DNA of 64,000 nt from Stercorarius parasiticus (lineage: Eukaryota; Chordata; Aves; Charadriiformes; Stercorariidae): contig VWZL01000198.1 in assembly GCA_013396915.1 (NCBI GenBank), positions 1 to 64,000 of the forward strand. The letters are read 5' to 3'. Position numbers and translations under genes: made by a program. This document shows positions 10,434 through 23,675 of this stretch, piece by piece. How positions within the stretch are numbered: the first letter of the stretch is position 1; every line of letters begins with the position of its first letter. Below the pieces are notes generated by a model. It had not been told where the DNA came from. It searched no databases and saw only the letters and a program-made list of their open reading frames with translations.

Positions 10434-12199
10434 TTAAATATCAAAAGCAGAATCAGAAGAACAGAATTAAAAAAAAATCTTAGTGAAGGTCTCATTACTT
10501 GTGGTCACTTTTAAATGACTGCAGACTAACCAATGCATTCAAAACTATTGGGAACTGTCCTGCTTTGGCAGTGGGTTTGAGCAGACTGAATACCACTGGC
10601 GTTCAATTTCCCCCTCTCCATCTCTCTCCTCCTTGCCCTCTCTACCCGCCTCTCCCTCCTCCTCTGTCTTATCTGTATCATTTCCCATTCAGACAGACTA
10701 AAATAGAGATTCCCTCTTGTTCCTTCTGGTCCAGGTGCTTTGACAACCACATTCACAAAGTAAATTCCTACAGCCTTTTAAAAACTGTAGGTTTTGTTGC
10801 TTGTGGTAGGTTTGAATTTTTTCACCCGCACTTGGCACACAGAGCTCACAGCTATGCAGAATGTTTGTGCCCTGCTACTATTATTCCCTCCATGGAAAAA
10901 ACTTCTACTATGCAATTTCCTTTAGCTGTGAGATTAAAACATAAATCTTCAGACTCTGGCTTTTAGACAAATAAAAACTAATGAATTTACTGCAAACTCT
11001 GTAATAACAGCATGTTAAAAAAAAAAAATTTAAAAAAAATTGCTGGATGTTATTGCTCCCTGCCGGTTTGGCTTTGATTGTTTCTAAAAGCTATGAAGTG
11101 TACAGATAACTAAAAATTTTTCTCAATAGTGCAGGTTGACATGACTATTCAGATTTCATTACATAACTTTTCAGATTTCCATGATGAAGTGTCAGCAGGT
11201 ATCAGAGAAATTTTTTTTAGATGCTGGTAATGGAAAAGTAAACTGTTACCAGATGTGTTTAAAAAACCCCACAAGTGAATAAAACCAAAATTCAAGAATC
11301 TGCTGTTGACCATCCTCCTTATTTGTCAATATGTATGTTAGACAGTCTCATCAGCAGAAACATGTGATGGCCAGAAAATACGGGATTTTTTGTGGCCAAA
11401 TTTAGGATCAGATGCTCCAATGCAGGCCTTGCTTAGTTCTGACTGAATTGAAAGAACACCTTCTCACTGATTCTATTACATTTTGCCTTAAGAAATTAAG
11501 CATCACTTTAAGAGTCTGATCAAGGAGTAAATAGGGATGACAGTAGCTTGAACAAGGTGTTGATGATTCTGTCATCTTATATTAAAGAAAATGAATGAAA
11601 ATCACTTACAGTATTAAACTGTTAAATTCTATGTATCATACTGGTTTCCTAGGAAGTGATTAATGACTTAGAGTCTGAAGCAATCTGTTAAACATGTACA
11701 CTCCTGGACATAAACTCAGTGTGCTGGGGGAAGTCTACCAGTAAAAGCTGAGGTAATATTCCTTTTTCTCTTATCCTGCCTATATTCTGATGGCTGCATC
11801 TGGAAGAAGCTAAGAAGAAAATAGATTTGTTATAAATTGAACTAGATACCTTTCCCACAAAATTCCTTCATACCAGTTCTACAATGGCAGGTTACTAAAT
11901 ATTTAAATTTACCCAAATAGATGAAGCAAATCAAGTATGCTTGCATTCAGGCTCTGGCATTAATATTCTTGGACATATCAAAACATTTTGCTACATATCA
12001 ATTCCTTCCCACACTTGGATGGCAGAAGTGCATCCATCACAACGAGTCCCTGTTCTAAATGGAATTCTCTAGATATTTATTTAATAGATATTAGTACTGC
12101 AGCTATAAATATCATTAAAAGACATGCAGCTACGCTATGTAATATATATACACCACTATGCATGCAATAATTACTTGTCTTCATCAATGTGACATGCAT
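10434..12199. other. Unique DNA with a pyrimidine-rich tract
   Basis: No gene is supported. A 155-codon plus-strand open frame (10499-10966) is the longest here outside repeats, but it spans a CT-rich tract at about 10606-10690 and lacks any domain. Its Pro/Leu/Ser-rich part simply reflects the tract. A poly-A run lies near 11017-11040. Confidence 0.5.
10606..10690 (+). repeat. Pyrimidine-rich low-complexity tract
   Basis: About 85 bases almost all C and T (CTCCATCTCTCTCCTCCTTG and similar). The complementary strand is purine-rich and open in one frame as a Glu/Arg-rich string, which is an artefact of the composition. Confidence 0.75.
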
Positions 12200-12845
12200 T
12201 GAGAACATCTGTGAGATCGCAATCCAGAAAGCCAACAGTATTCTGGCTGCATCAAGAGAAGCGTGTCCATCAGGTCAAGGGAGGTGATTCTGCCCTTCTA
12301 CTCGGCTCTGGTGAGACCCTACCTGGAGTACTGTGTCCAGCTCTGGAGTTTTCAATATAAGAAGGACATAGATCTGTTGGATTGAGTCCAGAGGAAGGCT
12401 ATGAAGATGATCAGACGGCTGGAGCACCTCTCCTATGAGGAAAGGCTGAGAGAGTTGGGGTAGTTCAGCCTGAAGAAGGCTCTGGGTAGACCTTATTGCA
12501 GTCTTTCAGTACTTAAATGGGGCCTACAGGAAAGATGGGGACAAACATTTTAGTAGCCTGTTGAGATAGAACAAGGGGTAATAGTTTTATAGTAAAAGAG
12601 AGAAGATTCAGACAGGATATAAGGAAGACATTTTTAAGTTGAGGGTGGTGAAACACTGGAACAGGTTGCCCAGAGAGTTGGTAGATGCGCCATCCCTGGA
12701 AATCTTCAAGGTCATGTTAAACGGGGCTCTGAGCAACCTGGTCTAGTGGAATGTGTCCCTGCCCATTACAGCAGTGTTGGCACTAGATAATTTTTAAAGT
12801 CCCTTTGAACTCCAACCATTCTATGATTCTATGATTCTATAACAA
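12200..12845 (+). mobile_element. CR1 3' half (ORF2 C-terminus and 3' UTR)
   Basis: A plus-strand CR1 starting near the ORF2 C-terminal region (AATCCAGAAAGCCAACAGTA, then GTGAGACCCTACCTGGAGTA) and running through GGTGAAACACTGGAACAGGT to a canonical tail of repeated ATTCTATG units at about 12818-12841. It can be followed over most of its length against the copy at 18240-18845. ORF2 is interrupted by several stops and frame changes. Only a short segment, coding for [20 protein letters not shown], still reads cleanly. Confidence 0.93.
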
Positions 12846-13524
12846 TAAATTGTTCTAATGAAAAGATGAACGAGCCAAAAAATACACAAGGAATAGAATG
12901 AAGGAGATGAAACTAGATGACTAGAATGGAAATTTCAGAAAGGCTGAACTTGTCTGAAAGTATCTAAAAATCGGAAGACAATTAATAAGCATACACACAC
13001 AGGAAATTCACAAATATTACTTTATTACTTATATTGCATTTAGCCGGGATTATTAAGAAAATATCTAAAATGCAAGTTCAAAAATAAAAAGAACACATTA
13101 ATTCATTGATTTTATCAAATTTGACTTGGAAAAGTAAAGGCATTTCTACAAAAGAATCTCATCAAACCAAAAGGTAATTATGTAAGAGCTAAATAGTCAT
13201 CAACCATAAAGGAATACTGGAGTAGGAGCCAAGGGTGAAACTTTCATTACCCTTCATATTCATGCACATATGGGGGTGACATAGCAAAAGGATTATGATT
13301 GCTCTCGGTTTCAAGACAGAAACAATTTCAAAATGTGCAGCACAATTGCTAGGAACTGAAGATCAGGCAGCAATCAGCCATAAATGATGGAGGCCAGCAA
13401 CTAATTTATTTTAAGTAATGAGGGAAGATGACACAGAATAGAAGGTAGGGTGCATATTTTAGGAGAATTCTTTAGAGAGGCACGCTATACAATTTCAGCT
13501 TTAAGGGTAATATCAGTAGCTTTA
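12846..13524. other. Unique spacer
   Basis: AT-rich DNA with no recognisable gene or repeat. Confidence 0.6.
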
Positions 13525-13722
13525 TTATTAGACACAATCCATAATAATCTCCCCAGAGAAGTGGTGGATTCCTCAACATTGGACACTTTAAAGATTCAGA
13601 TGGACAGTGTGCTGGGCCACCTTAGCTAGACCATGTTTTTGCCAAGAAAGGTTGGACCAGATGATCCTTGAGGTCCCTTCCAACCTAGTATTCTCTGATT
13701 CTCTGATTCAATGATTCTGTGA
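13525..13722 (+). mobile_element. CR1-type 3' end, divergent subfamily
   Basis: The segment carries CCCAGAGAAGTGGTGGATTC, then CAACATTGGACACTTTAAAG, then GTTGGACCAGATGATCCTTG followed by AGGTCCCTTCCAACCT, and a tail of ATTCTCTGATTCTCTGATTC. The layout is that of a CR1 3' UTR, but the sequence between the end of ORF2 and the tail differs from all other copies here. That suggests a separate CR1 subfamily. The 5' limit is approximate. Confidence 0.85.
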
Positions 13723-16700
13723 TAACTTCTTACACAAAAAAATGCAGAGTTGAATATTGTGTTGGCCCAGTCATTGAAGACAATACATGCATCTCAGTTA
13801 CCTCAAGTTTTTATTAGCTGTGACAACAGAAAAGTTAAGGAGCAAAAACTATTTTACAGGTGAATTCCTGTAAACTCAGGAAAAGTACTAAAACCTGTCT
13901 TCAAATTACACCCTATATTTATCATGGAACCAATAAATCGATCTTTAAACTACTGATAACATTAGAGCAGCAAAACCTATGCTTTATTGAGGGAAAGCAC
14001 TAATATTTAAAGTTTCTAGAGAAGCAGTACAGGACCTCTCTGACTCATAAGTGCTCTAGTCCAGCTATCCTGTGAGTATTTCTCCAAATTTTTGGAGCCC
14101 CTTCCGTTAGAGAGATATGCATGTGTATGCGGTCATGCACATGCCAATATCCATGCTCATGCTCTGGGAAAGTGGAACATAGATACTTGTCAGTTTTTTT
14201 CTTGGAGTACAGGGAGATAGAGGTAAGATAAAAAATAATTATGTTTTTTCTTGGGACAAGTTTCCTATTCCATCACCCAGGCAGTACTACAGATTTGTAG
14301 CAAAGTTTCTGTTTCAGATAATTAACAACTTTGGTGGTTTGGTTTTATTTTTTTTTTTTTAAAGTTTGAGAACTTTGAAAATCTGAAATTTCTCATCAAA
14401 TGAGATTTCTGATCAGATCATTCTGATCATTAAGCTTTCTTGCTTACAGTCAAAGAGGGACATTCAGTAGAGTCCCCTCACACCTCTATTAGTTATACGT
14501 TTCTCCCAGACTGGAGCTCAGTTGCCAAACTGTAAAAGACAGGTTGTGCATCTCTTGTAAACCAGTGGAAACAATCAGCGACATTTCAATGAAAGCAAGA
14601 CACACAGTTTAAGCTTATTTTTTTGGAATTACTTTTTTCCTTGTGAATTGGGCTGTGTGGAGCTGTTTTCTGAAGTGATGAGCATGGAGTGGAAAGGTAA
14701 AAGATGAGAAAAGGCTTTTCTTTGCTTATCTGTATTTCACCATTGCAGCCAGTACTCATTTGTGCATTGCTTTGGGAACCTAGATCTCCAACACTAATAC
14801 GAAGAAGCCAAAGACAGACCATGGGAATTGCACATTGCAGTCTGCTAACTGACAAGAGGAGGAGCCAGAAAGACATCCAAGATGAAAAAAAAAATAATAC
14901 CTGGTGTGAGGATTTTGGGCATCAGGGTCAGCTGCAGCCATAAATTTAGCTTCTGCAGAGGCTTGCTAAAAACTACATACAGAGACAAAAATCATTCAGG
15001 GGATGAACTCTTCCTATTTGAAGGCTTCGCAGATGGTTGATTCTCTAAGTATGTCACTTCTATGACCACCAGCTGAAGTAATGTCACTCACTTTGAAACA
15101 GACAGTCAAGCTTGTTCTACTGAAGGCTGTGATGATGCCCTTTTATGATTTTTCAGCTTCTCTAACTTTTTTTTCTTCTCTTACATACACAGGTGGGCAT
15201 TGAATGAGTTGTTAGAGAGAGGATTGCTGAGAAAGAATTTCACATGATTGGGAATTAAGAAAAAGAACTTCCTTCCCCCCAGGATGTATCTTGTTTAACT
15301 TTTTCTATTTTAATTTGATATTAGGCTCAATGTCATGCCAGGTAACAATTCAAAACTCCTGCTAACAAAGTTCGCTTCCACTATTTTTCTTTGGACGTCT
15401 ATTGCAGTGTTGCACGAGGTACTGAGAGTGCATCACGTAAAATGTTTTCTGTTTTTTTTTGAAAAACAAAAGATGTCACTAACCTCTTACATATGTTTTT
15501 CCTTTGCAGTGGTTAAAGAGGTAAAGAAAATGAGTGTAGAGCTCCCGTCCTGCCCAATACATTACATCCTTTCTGTTGAGAAATAATATGTTTTTTTTTT
15601 AATATTTTCACAGACATCAGAGATGACTGTAATTACAACATACCATGTTTTGGGAATTTTTCTTTCTTTTTCTTACTTTTTCCTTTCTGCCTTGGAGTGG
15701 CACAACATATATAATATTCTGATTTGTATCCCTCATCCGATTTATTTTCTTTGCTGTTTCATTTGCTGCTCCTTTAATGTTTTGCTTTGTCACACCTCAG
15801 TTTTTCAATAGCTTTTAAACTTTTGGAAAGAGTTACAGTGATGGAACCAGAGTGTCAGTTTTCTTTATTTCAGTCAATTACTTTTCTAAAAGTTATCAGA
15901 CAACACGACTAAACTACAGAACGGTGGAAGGACGGATAGCAGGCAGGCATGCAAAAAAGACAGAATCTGTGTACTATTCAAAATGTAGACAATTGTAAAA
16001 AGACAAACAGCGCTCCGTCCCAAAAAAAGGATGAGGAAGGGGGTAAAACAAAGTAAAGTAAAGCAAAACAACAAAAATCAAAGAATTCTACTGTAAAAAC
16101 AGATACTTTGGGCAACTACAAGATTCTCAGGAAATCTTTTTAAATAGTGGGAGGGAAAAGGGAGCAAATTCTCATTGAAAAAGGAAATTAACAAAGAAAA
16201 ATATAGGAAACAGCTCTGCTTTTCATTCCAAGTAGAAGGTTTACTCCAGTATTATCACATGTGTGTTACTTTTAACAACCCTTTATTTGGCAATTGCTCA
16301 CAAGCATTCTTACTGTTCTGTAACATAAAGGAAATGAGTTATGCACCTGAGAATGCAGAACTTCCAAAACAGGGCAGAATAAGGTGACCATCAACCCCAC
16401 TTTAACACTGGGATCATTCTGAATAAAGCAAGTCTTTCACATCTTCAAAATGCAATGGGATTTCTTCCACTAATCATAATATATCTTTCATAACCCAGAA
16501 ATGTTGACTGATAGATAGGACAGCCACTGGTATCTAGTGGGACAAACAAAAGGAGGCTCAGCAGACATTCCTGATGCCTCTCCCCTTGTGACTTCTTGAA
16601 ATTACCAAAATTTTAGCTTGCTTTCTCATGATTTGGAGGCATAAAGTATCAATGTTGTCAACAAACTAACAGTTCCCTATGGCACATCCCAGCAGAGAGG

Positions 16701-17929
16701 ACTGTTCTAGAGAAAACGAACCAAGATAGGTGGGTCAAGGGGAAAAAAAAACAAAACAAAAAACCAAAATAGTTTTTTATTTTACAATTATTATGTTAAA
16801 AGGTAATGCAGAGACAGAATATAACAGAAAAAAAATCAGCGTTTACAGTGCATTGTCTGTTTCGGCTCATAATTTATAGATATTAGAGATCCTTCTTTGC
16901 TTCTCATATTGGCAGTAGCTACGGTGAGATAACTGCTTAATTAGTTATTGGCCTGATCATTTTGCCAATGAGCCAGGCACAGTGGCTTGGTGAAGCATCT
17001 GGCGCTTGTTACCAAGCTCTCCCCAGCCTCCTCAAATGCAGCAGTTCTCTAAGCTGCTCCCAGCTGCAGCAGCAATCTTCACTGTGGTAACCATTGTTTC
17101 ACAGCAGCTGTGGGAGTTGTGCGGGGGGAATTCTAGTAAGCCCAAACATGTTCTAGATGGAAGGATTTCAAATGTCATGCCTGTTCACCCAGGAGTTCAT
17201 TCACATAACAACTTCTGCTGCAGGCTTATGTCCTGAGGGCTGTTATGCCATGAAACAGCCAGTATAAGTGGAAGATGAAGTCCTTTCATGAGCCCAGATG
17301 AACACTTGATAGTTTTGGAAGCTTGTTCCTGTAAGCTGGTAGCCCCAAGCATTTTAACTTACACACCATGGATTTAAAAAAAACAAACCAACAAACCAAA
17401 ACAAAAAAACCTGCACACAAACAACATTAAAAAACCCCAAAACAAAAAAAAAAAAACACCAAAAAAAACATTCTATAGGACTTGGAACATAGCTTTACAG
17501 GAAAGACTCCAATTGGTGTGCTGGGCCAGTGGGGGTCACGAGAAATTTGTAATAGGCAATGAGGGATTTCATGTTTTCCTAGAAGAGTAATTTCACTGGA
17601 TAAAGTGATGCACCAGCAGTGTTACTTCCTGTAAGAGTGTCATATGACAGCCTATTTTTCTTCTGGAGGTATGGAAGATAAATGGAAATAAATAGATGAT
17701 TACCTTTTGTTCACCTGTTGTTTTTACCTGTGAGGAGTTTGCAACATCTTTACCAGAGATCTGGAGGCTGAGACTGCATTTTTTTCCCAGGGAGGGGTTA
17801 TATATGAACCTTAACACTTGCTTCATCTTCAGTCTTTTGTGCAAGTGGCTGATGATTTCACTGTTAACTCTGAAGTCTATTGGTCTAATCCTCTTCTAGT
17901 GTGTATCCAGAATGAAAGATACTCCAATG
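13723..17929. other. Unique DNA, no supported gene
   Basis: About 4.2 kb with no identifiable gene. The GC content rises locally near 16970-17240 (CCAGGCACAGTGGCTTGG, then a GCAGC-rich stretch), which gives a 76-codon plus-strand open frame without other coding evidence. A-rich tracts lie at 16741-16772 and 17374-17470, and a T run lies at about 14348-14360. Confidence 0.55.
17374..17470. repeat. A-rich low-complexity tract
   Basis: Almost 100 bases of A with scattered C (AAACAAACCAACAAACCAAA and similar), ending in runs of up to 13 A. No LINE 3' end lies directly upstream, so it is not obviously a retroposon tail. Confidence 0.75.
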
Positions 17930-18845
17930 GCTCAATATCCAGATGGAGTTCTGTGACAAAGTGGTGTCCCTCACCAAGCTGAGTAGTGTGGTTGACAAGA
18001 CTGAAATACAGGATGCCATCCAGAAGGACCTGAACAAGCTCAAGAAGTGGGCCTATGTGAACCTCATAAGGTTCAACAAGGCCAAGTGCAGGATCCTGCA
18101 CCTGGACTGGGGCAAACCCTGTATGAATACAGGCTAGGGGATGAAGGAATTGAAAGTAGCTCTTCCAAGAAGGACTTGGGGGTACTGGTGATGAAAAGCT
18201 GGACATGAGTTACAGTTTGTGCTCACAGCCCAGAAGGCCATTCGCATCCTGGGCTGCATCAAGTGTGACCAGCAGGTTGAGGGAGGTGATTCTGCCCCTC
18301 TACTTGGCTCTGGTGAGACCCTACCTGGAGTACTGCATCCAGATCTGGAGCCCTCAGCACGGGAAAGACACGGACCTGTTGGAGCGGGTCCAGAGGAGGG
18401 CCACAAAAATTATCAGAGGGATGGAACACCTTTGCTATAGGGACAGGCTGAGAGCTTTGGGGTTGTTCAGCCTGGAGAAGAGAAGACACCGAGGAGACCT
18501 TATTGAGGCCTTTCAGTAGCTAAAGGGGGCCTACAGGAAAGATGAGGACAAGCGATTTAGCAGGGCCTGCTGCAATAGGACAGGGGGTAATGGTTTTATA
18601 GGAAAAGAGGGTAGATTCAGGACATAAGGAAGAAATTTTTTATGTTGAGGGCGGTGAAACACTGGAACAGGTTGCCCAGAGAGTTGGTAGATGCGTCATC
18701 CCTGGAAACATTCAAGGTCAGGTTGGGTAGGGCTCTGAGCAAACTGGTCTACTGGGAGGTGTCCCTGCTCATTGCAAGGTGAGTTGGACTAGATGACGTT
18801 TAAATGTCCCTTCCAACCCAAACTATTCTATTATTCTATGATTTT
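17930..18845 (+). mobile_element. CR1 LINE, RT C-terminal half to 3' tail, with internal deletion
   Basis: A plus-strand CR1. It opens with GGCTCAATATCCAGATGGAG (RT, GSISRWSSVTSGVPH) and then jumps to CCAAGCTGAGTAGTGTGGTT. The segment that should encode the end of the RT palm with the FADD box is missing. It continues through [28 protein letters not shown], the thumb and C-terminus ([37 protein letters not shown]) and the 3' UTR, and ends in a short TTCTATTATTCTATG tail. The reading frame is broken several times. Confidence 0.93.
18205..18519 (+). pseudogene. CR1 ORF2 C-terminal fragment
   Basis: A 104-codon open stretch of the ORF2 C-terminus, with the conserved [26 protein letters not shown] and [20 protein letters not shown] blocks, ending at a stop where the family continues. 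The part upstream of 18205 is in other frames. Catalytic RT residues are absent because of the upstream deletion. Confidence 0.85.
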
Positions 18846-19848
18846 GGAAGGAACTGGTCTTTCTGTGGCGTATGGGTGTGTTAGAAAGGTGGAAAATAAT
18901 GTAATTCATACCATAAGACTAAACTATCTTTTGGACTTTCTTAGTATCGTTATACATAATGATAAAAGACCCTTGCACAATTTAACTTGTATACACGCAA
19001 TGTATGTAAAGTTAGTTTAAAATTATTTGTACTGTCTGCTTCTTATTATTTACCTTTCCACCTGAAAACAGATGTGAAACTCCTGAGAACTCAGAACAGC
19101 CGTCAAACACATTGAGGTCAGGAACAGCTAATCAGTCTACCCAAGTTGTCCTTTTAATGTGCTTTGACACGTAGGAGAGATGTCAATTCTTGTCTCCTGT
19201 TTCAATTTTTAATCCTTCCACCATTATGTCTCTCAAACACTGTCTGAGGGATTTGAAAGTTCTTTGCTAACGAGCAGACCTTTATCCCTTCCCTAAATGC
19301 CTAGCTATTACATGTTGTCTACGTAATAAATACAAAAGGATTAAAAAAAAATCTCCATGTCTGACACTAGGTGATACCATCTTAATGACACAGATGCCGT
19401 TTAGGGTATTTTTCCCTTTATATAGCAGATATATATTTTGGGAACATGTAGTTCCAGTGGTCCAAAATGGCACCTGGAAGATATTTAATAGTTATGCAGT
19501 GCTAATGATCAGTCAGCAAGTGGTTGCAATCAGTTCTTGATTCTCTTAAGTTTCCCAAAAACAGATATTACCATTGTATTTGAAATTAGCTGTTTAGGTA
19601 TGAGAGAAAAAACATTATATTTTGCCATCTTAATAGTCCATTCTCTGAGCAGATATGACCCTGTGCAATATTGAGGACGCTGACTGTATCACAGGGTGGT
19701 ATAATTTGTATAGCACTATGGATGACAAGACATGGACTGTGAGAAAAGTAGGACTGCAGTTCGTGGGGGGCTTTAGGGGCAGCAGTGAAGGCAGAATGGT
19801 GGCTGGTAACTTCACTTGTACTTGAAAGAACTCAGTCCTGATGGACTC

Positions 19849-19883
19849 TGTGTGTGTGCAAGTGTGTGTGCATGTGAGTGCAG
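19849..19883. repeat. Imperfect TG microsatellite
   Basis: TGTGTGTGTG, then CAAGTGTGTGTGCATGTGAG: a short interrupted (TG)n array. Confidence 0.8.
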
Positions 19884-21119
19884 GTCTGCAAAATTCTGGG
19901 GATTACAGCTCCCTGCACTTTTTTCCCACTTCCTCTGCTTTCCCTCATCCATTCCCTCTTGTATCATGAAGGCATAGTGTTTTCTGGAACACGGTCTTTT
20001 GGTATGGTGAAATCTAATTTCGTAAATGCACCATGTGCAGTCTAAGAAGTGGTGGCATGGAAAGGGTAGAATTATTCTCCTTTGCCATTAGAACTGGCCC
20101 ACGGTTTTCCTTTTCGACTAGTCAAATGAGATGGAATGAGTCCAATCCTTCTAGGTGACTGTAGAAAACTGGGACTGTGTGGGAAATGCACGCTGGAAAG
20201 GAAGGGACAATGAAAAAATTCATTGTGTATCCTGAAAACATCATGTGCTAACTCAGAAATGTGACAAAACTGTCTTTGATCTTCTTCTACTGTGTGTTGA
20301 TATACACATTGCAAAGGTGTTTGGCACATTGTCTAACTTTATTAACCTGGTGGACAGTGAATTCTGCTGCCTTCCCCTGTGTTTTCTTTCAATTCTCTTT
20401 GCTCAATGTAAGGAATTGGAATCAGTGAGGCAGTAGAAGAATACAAATGCATACACCTACTTCTCTCTCCATGCAATACCTTGAGATCCTTTCTGGGTGC
20501 CCTTTTATCTCTTCCCGTTTTTTCCACAGCATAGGAATTCCTCTCTGACAGCCAGATATGCATGTGTTTCAGCAAGTCAAACTCATGGCTGTGCTGTATG
20601 GCATATGAACAGCTGCTGTGTTCACAACATATTACTTCTCCTCCTGGCTGCAGAACGGGATGGAGTCATGACTTGTCTGTGATTTCCTGAAAACTAGGAA
20701 GTTTTTTCTCTGTTTCTGCAGAGGACACTGACAAAAACATCAACAGCTTATGGTTACTTGAGAATCTCGATTACTATGTTAGTTGTTAGAGTTTGAATGA
20801 AGTTGTAAGCGAGGTTGCAAAAGTACGGAAAATGTGGTAAGAGTATGTATGTCTAGATGTTTAGATGAAACATTTGGATGTGCCTTAGTGGGAGTGTGGG
20901 AATTATATGTGTACATCCAAGATGTGGAATCTTGGAAATACAAACTCCCCATTCCAATTCTGGGCACCTGAATGCCATGTAAAATACTTCAAATTCCACT
21001 ATCACTGTTAAAAAGTTGATAATCACTATATTTATACTGTCTATTTATGCTGTCTGATTCACTCCTCACCTAAGACTTTCTACCCATAAACACTAAGGAT
21101 TTTTATCACCATTTTGTTA

Positions 21120-21163
21120 GGGGTTTTTTTGTTGTTGGTTTTGGTTTTGGTTTTTTTTTTTGT
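21120..21163. repeat. T/G-rich low-complexity tract
   Basis: A run of T with GTTG and GGTTTT units. It is the complement of the A/C-rich tracts seen elsewhere in the window. Confidence 0.75.
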
Positions 21164-23643
21164 CCCTTCTCTTCAGTGCGTGGTAATAATACTTGTGAGA
21201 ACACGCTCTTTGCAAGAAGTGCTTAAAATTCACACAACGGTCCTACTATTTACTGAAAGAAAATGTAGTTACATGTCAACAAACTCTGTTAATGGAATCA
21301 GAAAGCAAGTTTTATTGGTTAGTGCTTTTTCTGTTTACACTAAATACTCGAATGATTAAACCATCTTTTTATAAGTGAAAATCCATTCTCTTTGCCCCAT
21401 TGTACAGACAGTGATATTAGTATAATGAAAGGTGAGAAGATAGTTTATGTTTGTTGACTACTAATTCAGCAGTATAGCTTCTGGAAATTTTTGTCATTTA
21501 TTGCTGCTAAAGAATTTATAACCTGGAGAAGCTGGTGATAATGGACTTCAAGCCTTACAAACTCCCCAAACCACCGGATTAAAGAATCTGCTGTATTCTG
21601 TGTAGTCCCTGAAGCACACTTTAATGGTTCTGCTGAAATGGTATCAATCATACAGGAACAGTTCCACAAAGTTACAGTGAGGCACTCCAAGATGGTTAAA
21701 TGATTGCATTTTCTGAAATGTAATACAATGGTAAAACATTGTTAGGTTAGGAAGCCTAACAATTAGAATCTTTGCAGCAAAAATTATGCAATCCATGTTT
21801 TGCTTTGGTTTTAATTTCTGTAACTTTGGGCTCATAAGTTTGCAGAGGTATCCTTTTGTTTAGATGTTTTCATTTTGACATTTTTTTTCCTGTGCTTTTC
21901 TAGTCATAGCTGGAAATTGGAAAGCAGGTATGATTTTCTTGTCATTTATGGGTGTAATCTTTTGCTGACTCTTTTTGCCCCAAACATGACCATTCATGTT
22001 GGTTGTCAGCATATACCTTTAGTCTGGAAATTTTTCCACTTCTGGTTACTTACAAAGAAATTTGCATATTTTCACAGAAAATATAGTTAAGGTTGTCTTT
22101 AAGGAACTACCATTGTTCGGAAAGTTAGGTTTTTTTACATTATTATTACCAGTCATAAAACTTTGCAGATGGATAAATGTCTAGAAAACTTTAATCTGTC
22201 AATTGAATACAATTCCAATTAAAAAATGAGTGTTATTTATTCCTTCAGTCCTTCCAGAAGCCTTTTCTGCAGCTAAATTCAAAGGTTACTCAATTGAAAA
22301 TTGCCTTATTTGTCACTGTGAATTGATACCACAATCACGTCAGTTAGACTATAATCAACTATAATCTGTGAGGTAAAGAAAGAAACTGTAAAGCTCCAAA
22401 GCTACATGTTTTAGGAAAAAAAGTTGGAGGTTGCCTCATTTTTCTTCTCAAAGACTTTGCATAACGTATTTAAATAACACGAGCAGATATAATCAGTTTA
22501 GTTAGGAAAAGTCAGAATTGGGATATCAGTTCACAATCACTAATAAAATATTTTCAGGCTGATTAGCTTTCTAATTTATTCTACAGTCTTGAGGAGGTTT
22601 ATCCTTTGAATTCTAAATACTGCAGGACTTTAAAACATGCAACTATCTCACATTTCAAACAATAAATGCAACAATAATAAAAATTACAGCCAGTGTAATT
22701 CTATAAATGGGCATTATGGTGTCAGAGAAACTATAAGCCATAAGCTTATTACACCAAACCTTCTGTTGCTTCAGAGTCCATGAAGTAAATGACAGAGAGT
22801 CATGTTCTCTTATACTACGTAAAAGCACAGGAAAAATTATAAGTGTTGGCAATAATGATTGACTCTTATGTTATTTGAAGACATTTTACATTATCCAAAT
22901 TGCAGTGACAAGACTATATCAATAAAATAAGAAGACTGTCCTATTTGATAACTTACTAATGTTCTTCTATGGTTTTAGGTGCTTCAAAGCTATTTGGTCC
23001 TTTTTGATCTGGGCGCACCACCTTGAAGAATTCAGAAAGTTTAGCTAAATATTTTTGCAGGAGGAATGTAAAACCAGTCAGCAACACAAAGAGTCCACAT
23101 TCACACTGGATCTCTTCTTCCCATAGGCTTTTGGGGTTTGAGTGGGGTTTTGTTTGTGGTTTTTTTCTTTGTTGTTTGCTTTTTTTTCTTTAATTAAGAT
23201 TTCTTTAGCTTGTTTCTCTGTTACAGTAAACTTGGACTTTAGAGTATAAACCTAAGATAGCAGTAATATTGTTCAAAACACACAGAAATTGATTCAATAT
23301 TATTTCTCTGATGATTTGGAATCTGCATCTTTCTTCAGTTATACAACACAATAAAAATATTGATTTTCAGTATATCAAGATTCTTAAATAATTTTTTCAG
23401 AATTCATTTGTGCATACTTGAAATTATTATTTTCTGGTTTAATATTTTGAAAGTGCACCATAGTTAATTTATTTTTCTAAGATATAAAGTGTCTTCCATC
23501 ATCTCAGCTATCTTAGCTGGAACATTTCTCTTTCTCTTTCTTTTTTTTTCCTTCATTTTTCTTTTGTTTGTGATGACTGTAACGCCAAAAAAAAAATAAA
23601 AATCTGGCCTGTTTTCATCCTGAGGCTTCAACACTATCAAGTC

Positions 23644-23675
23644 AGGAAAAAATAACTGAGTGAAAAAATAACTGA
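23644..23675. repeat. Near-perfect 16-bp tandem duplication
   Basis: AGGAAAAAATAACTGA is followed directly by GTGAAAAAATAACTGA, with 14 of 16 identities. It is probably a slippage event in unique DNA. Confidence 0.75.

Noticed and set aside
10526..10756. Arg/Glu-rich minus-strand frame
   Set aside because: It is the complement of the pyrimidine-rich tract, so its residues follow from base composition alone.
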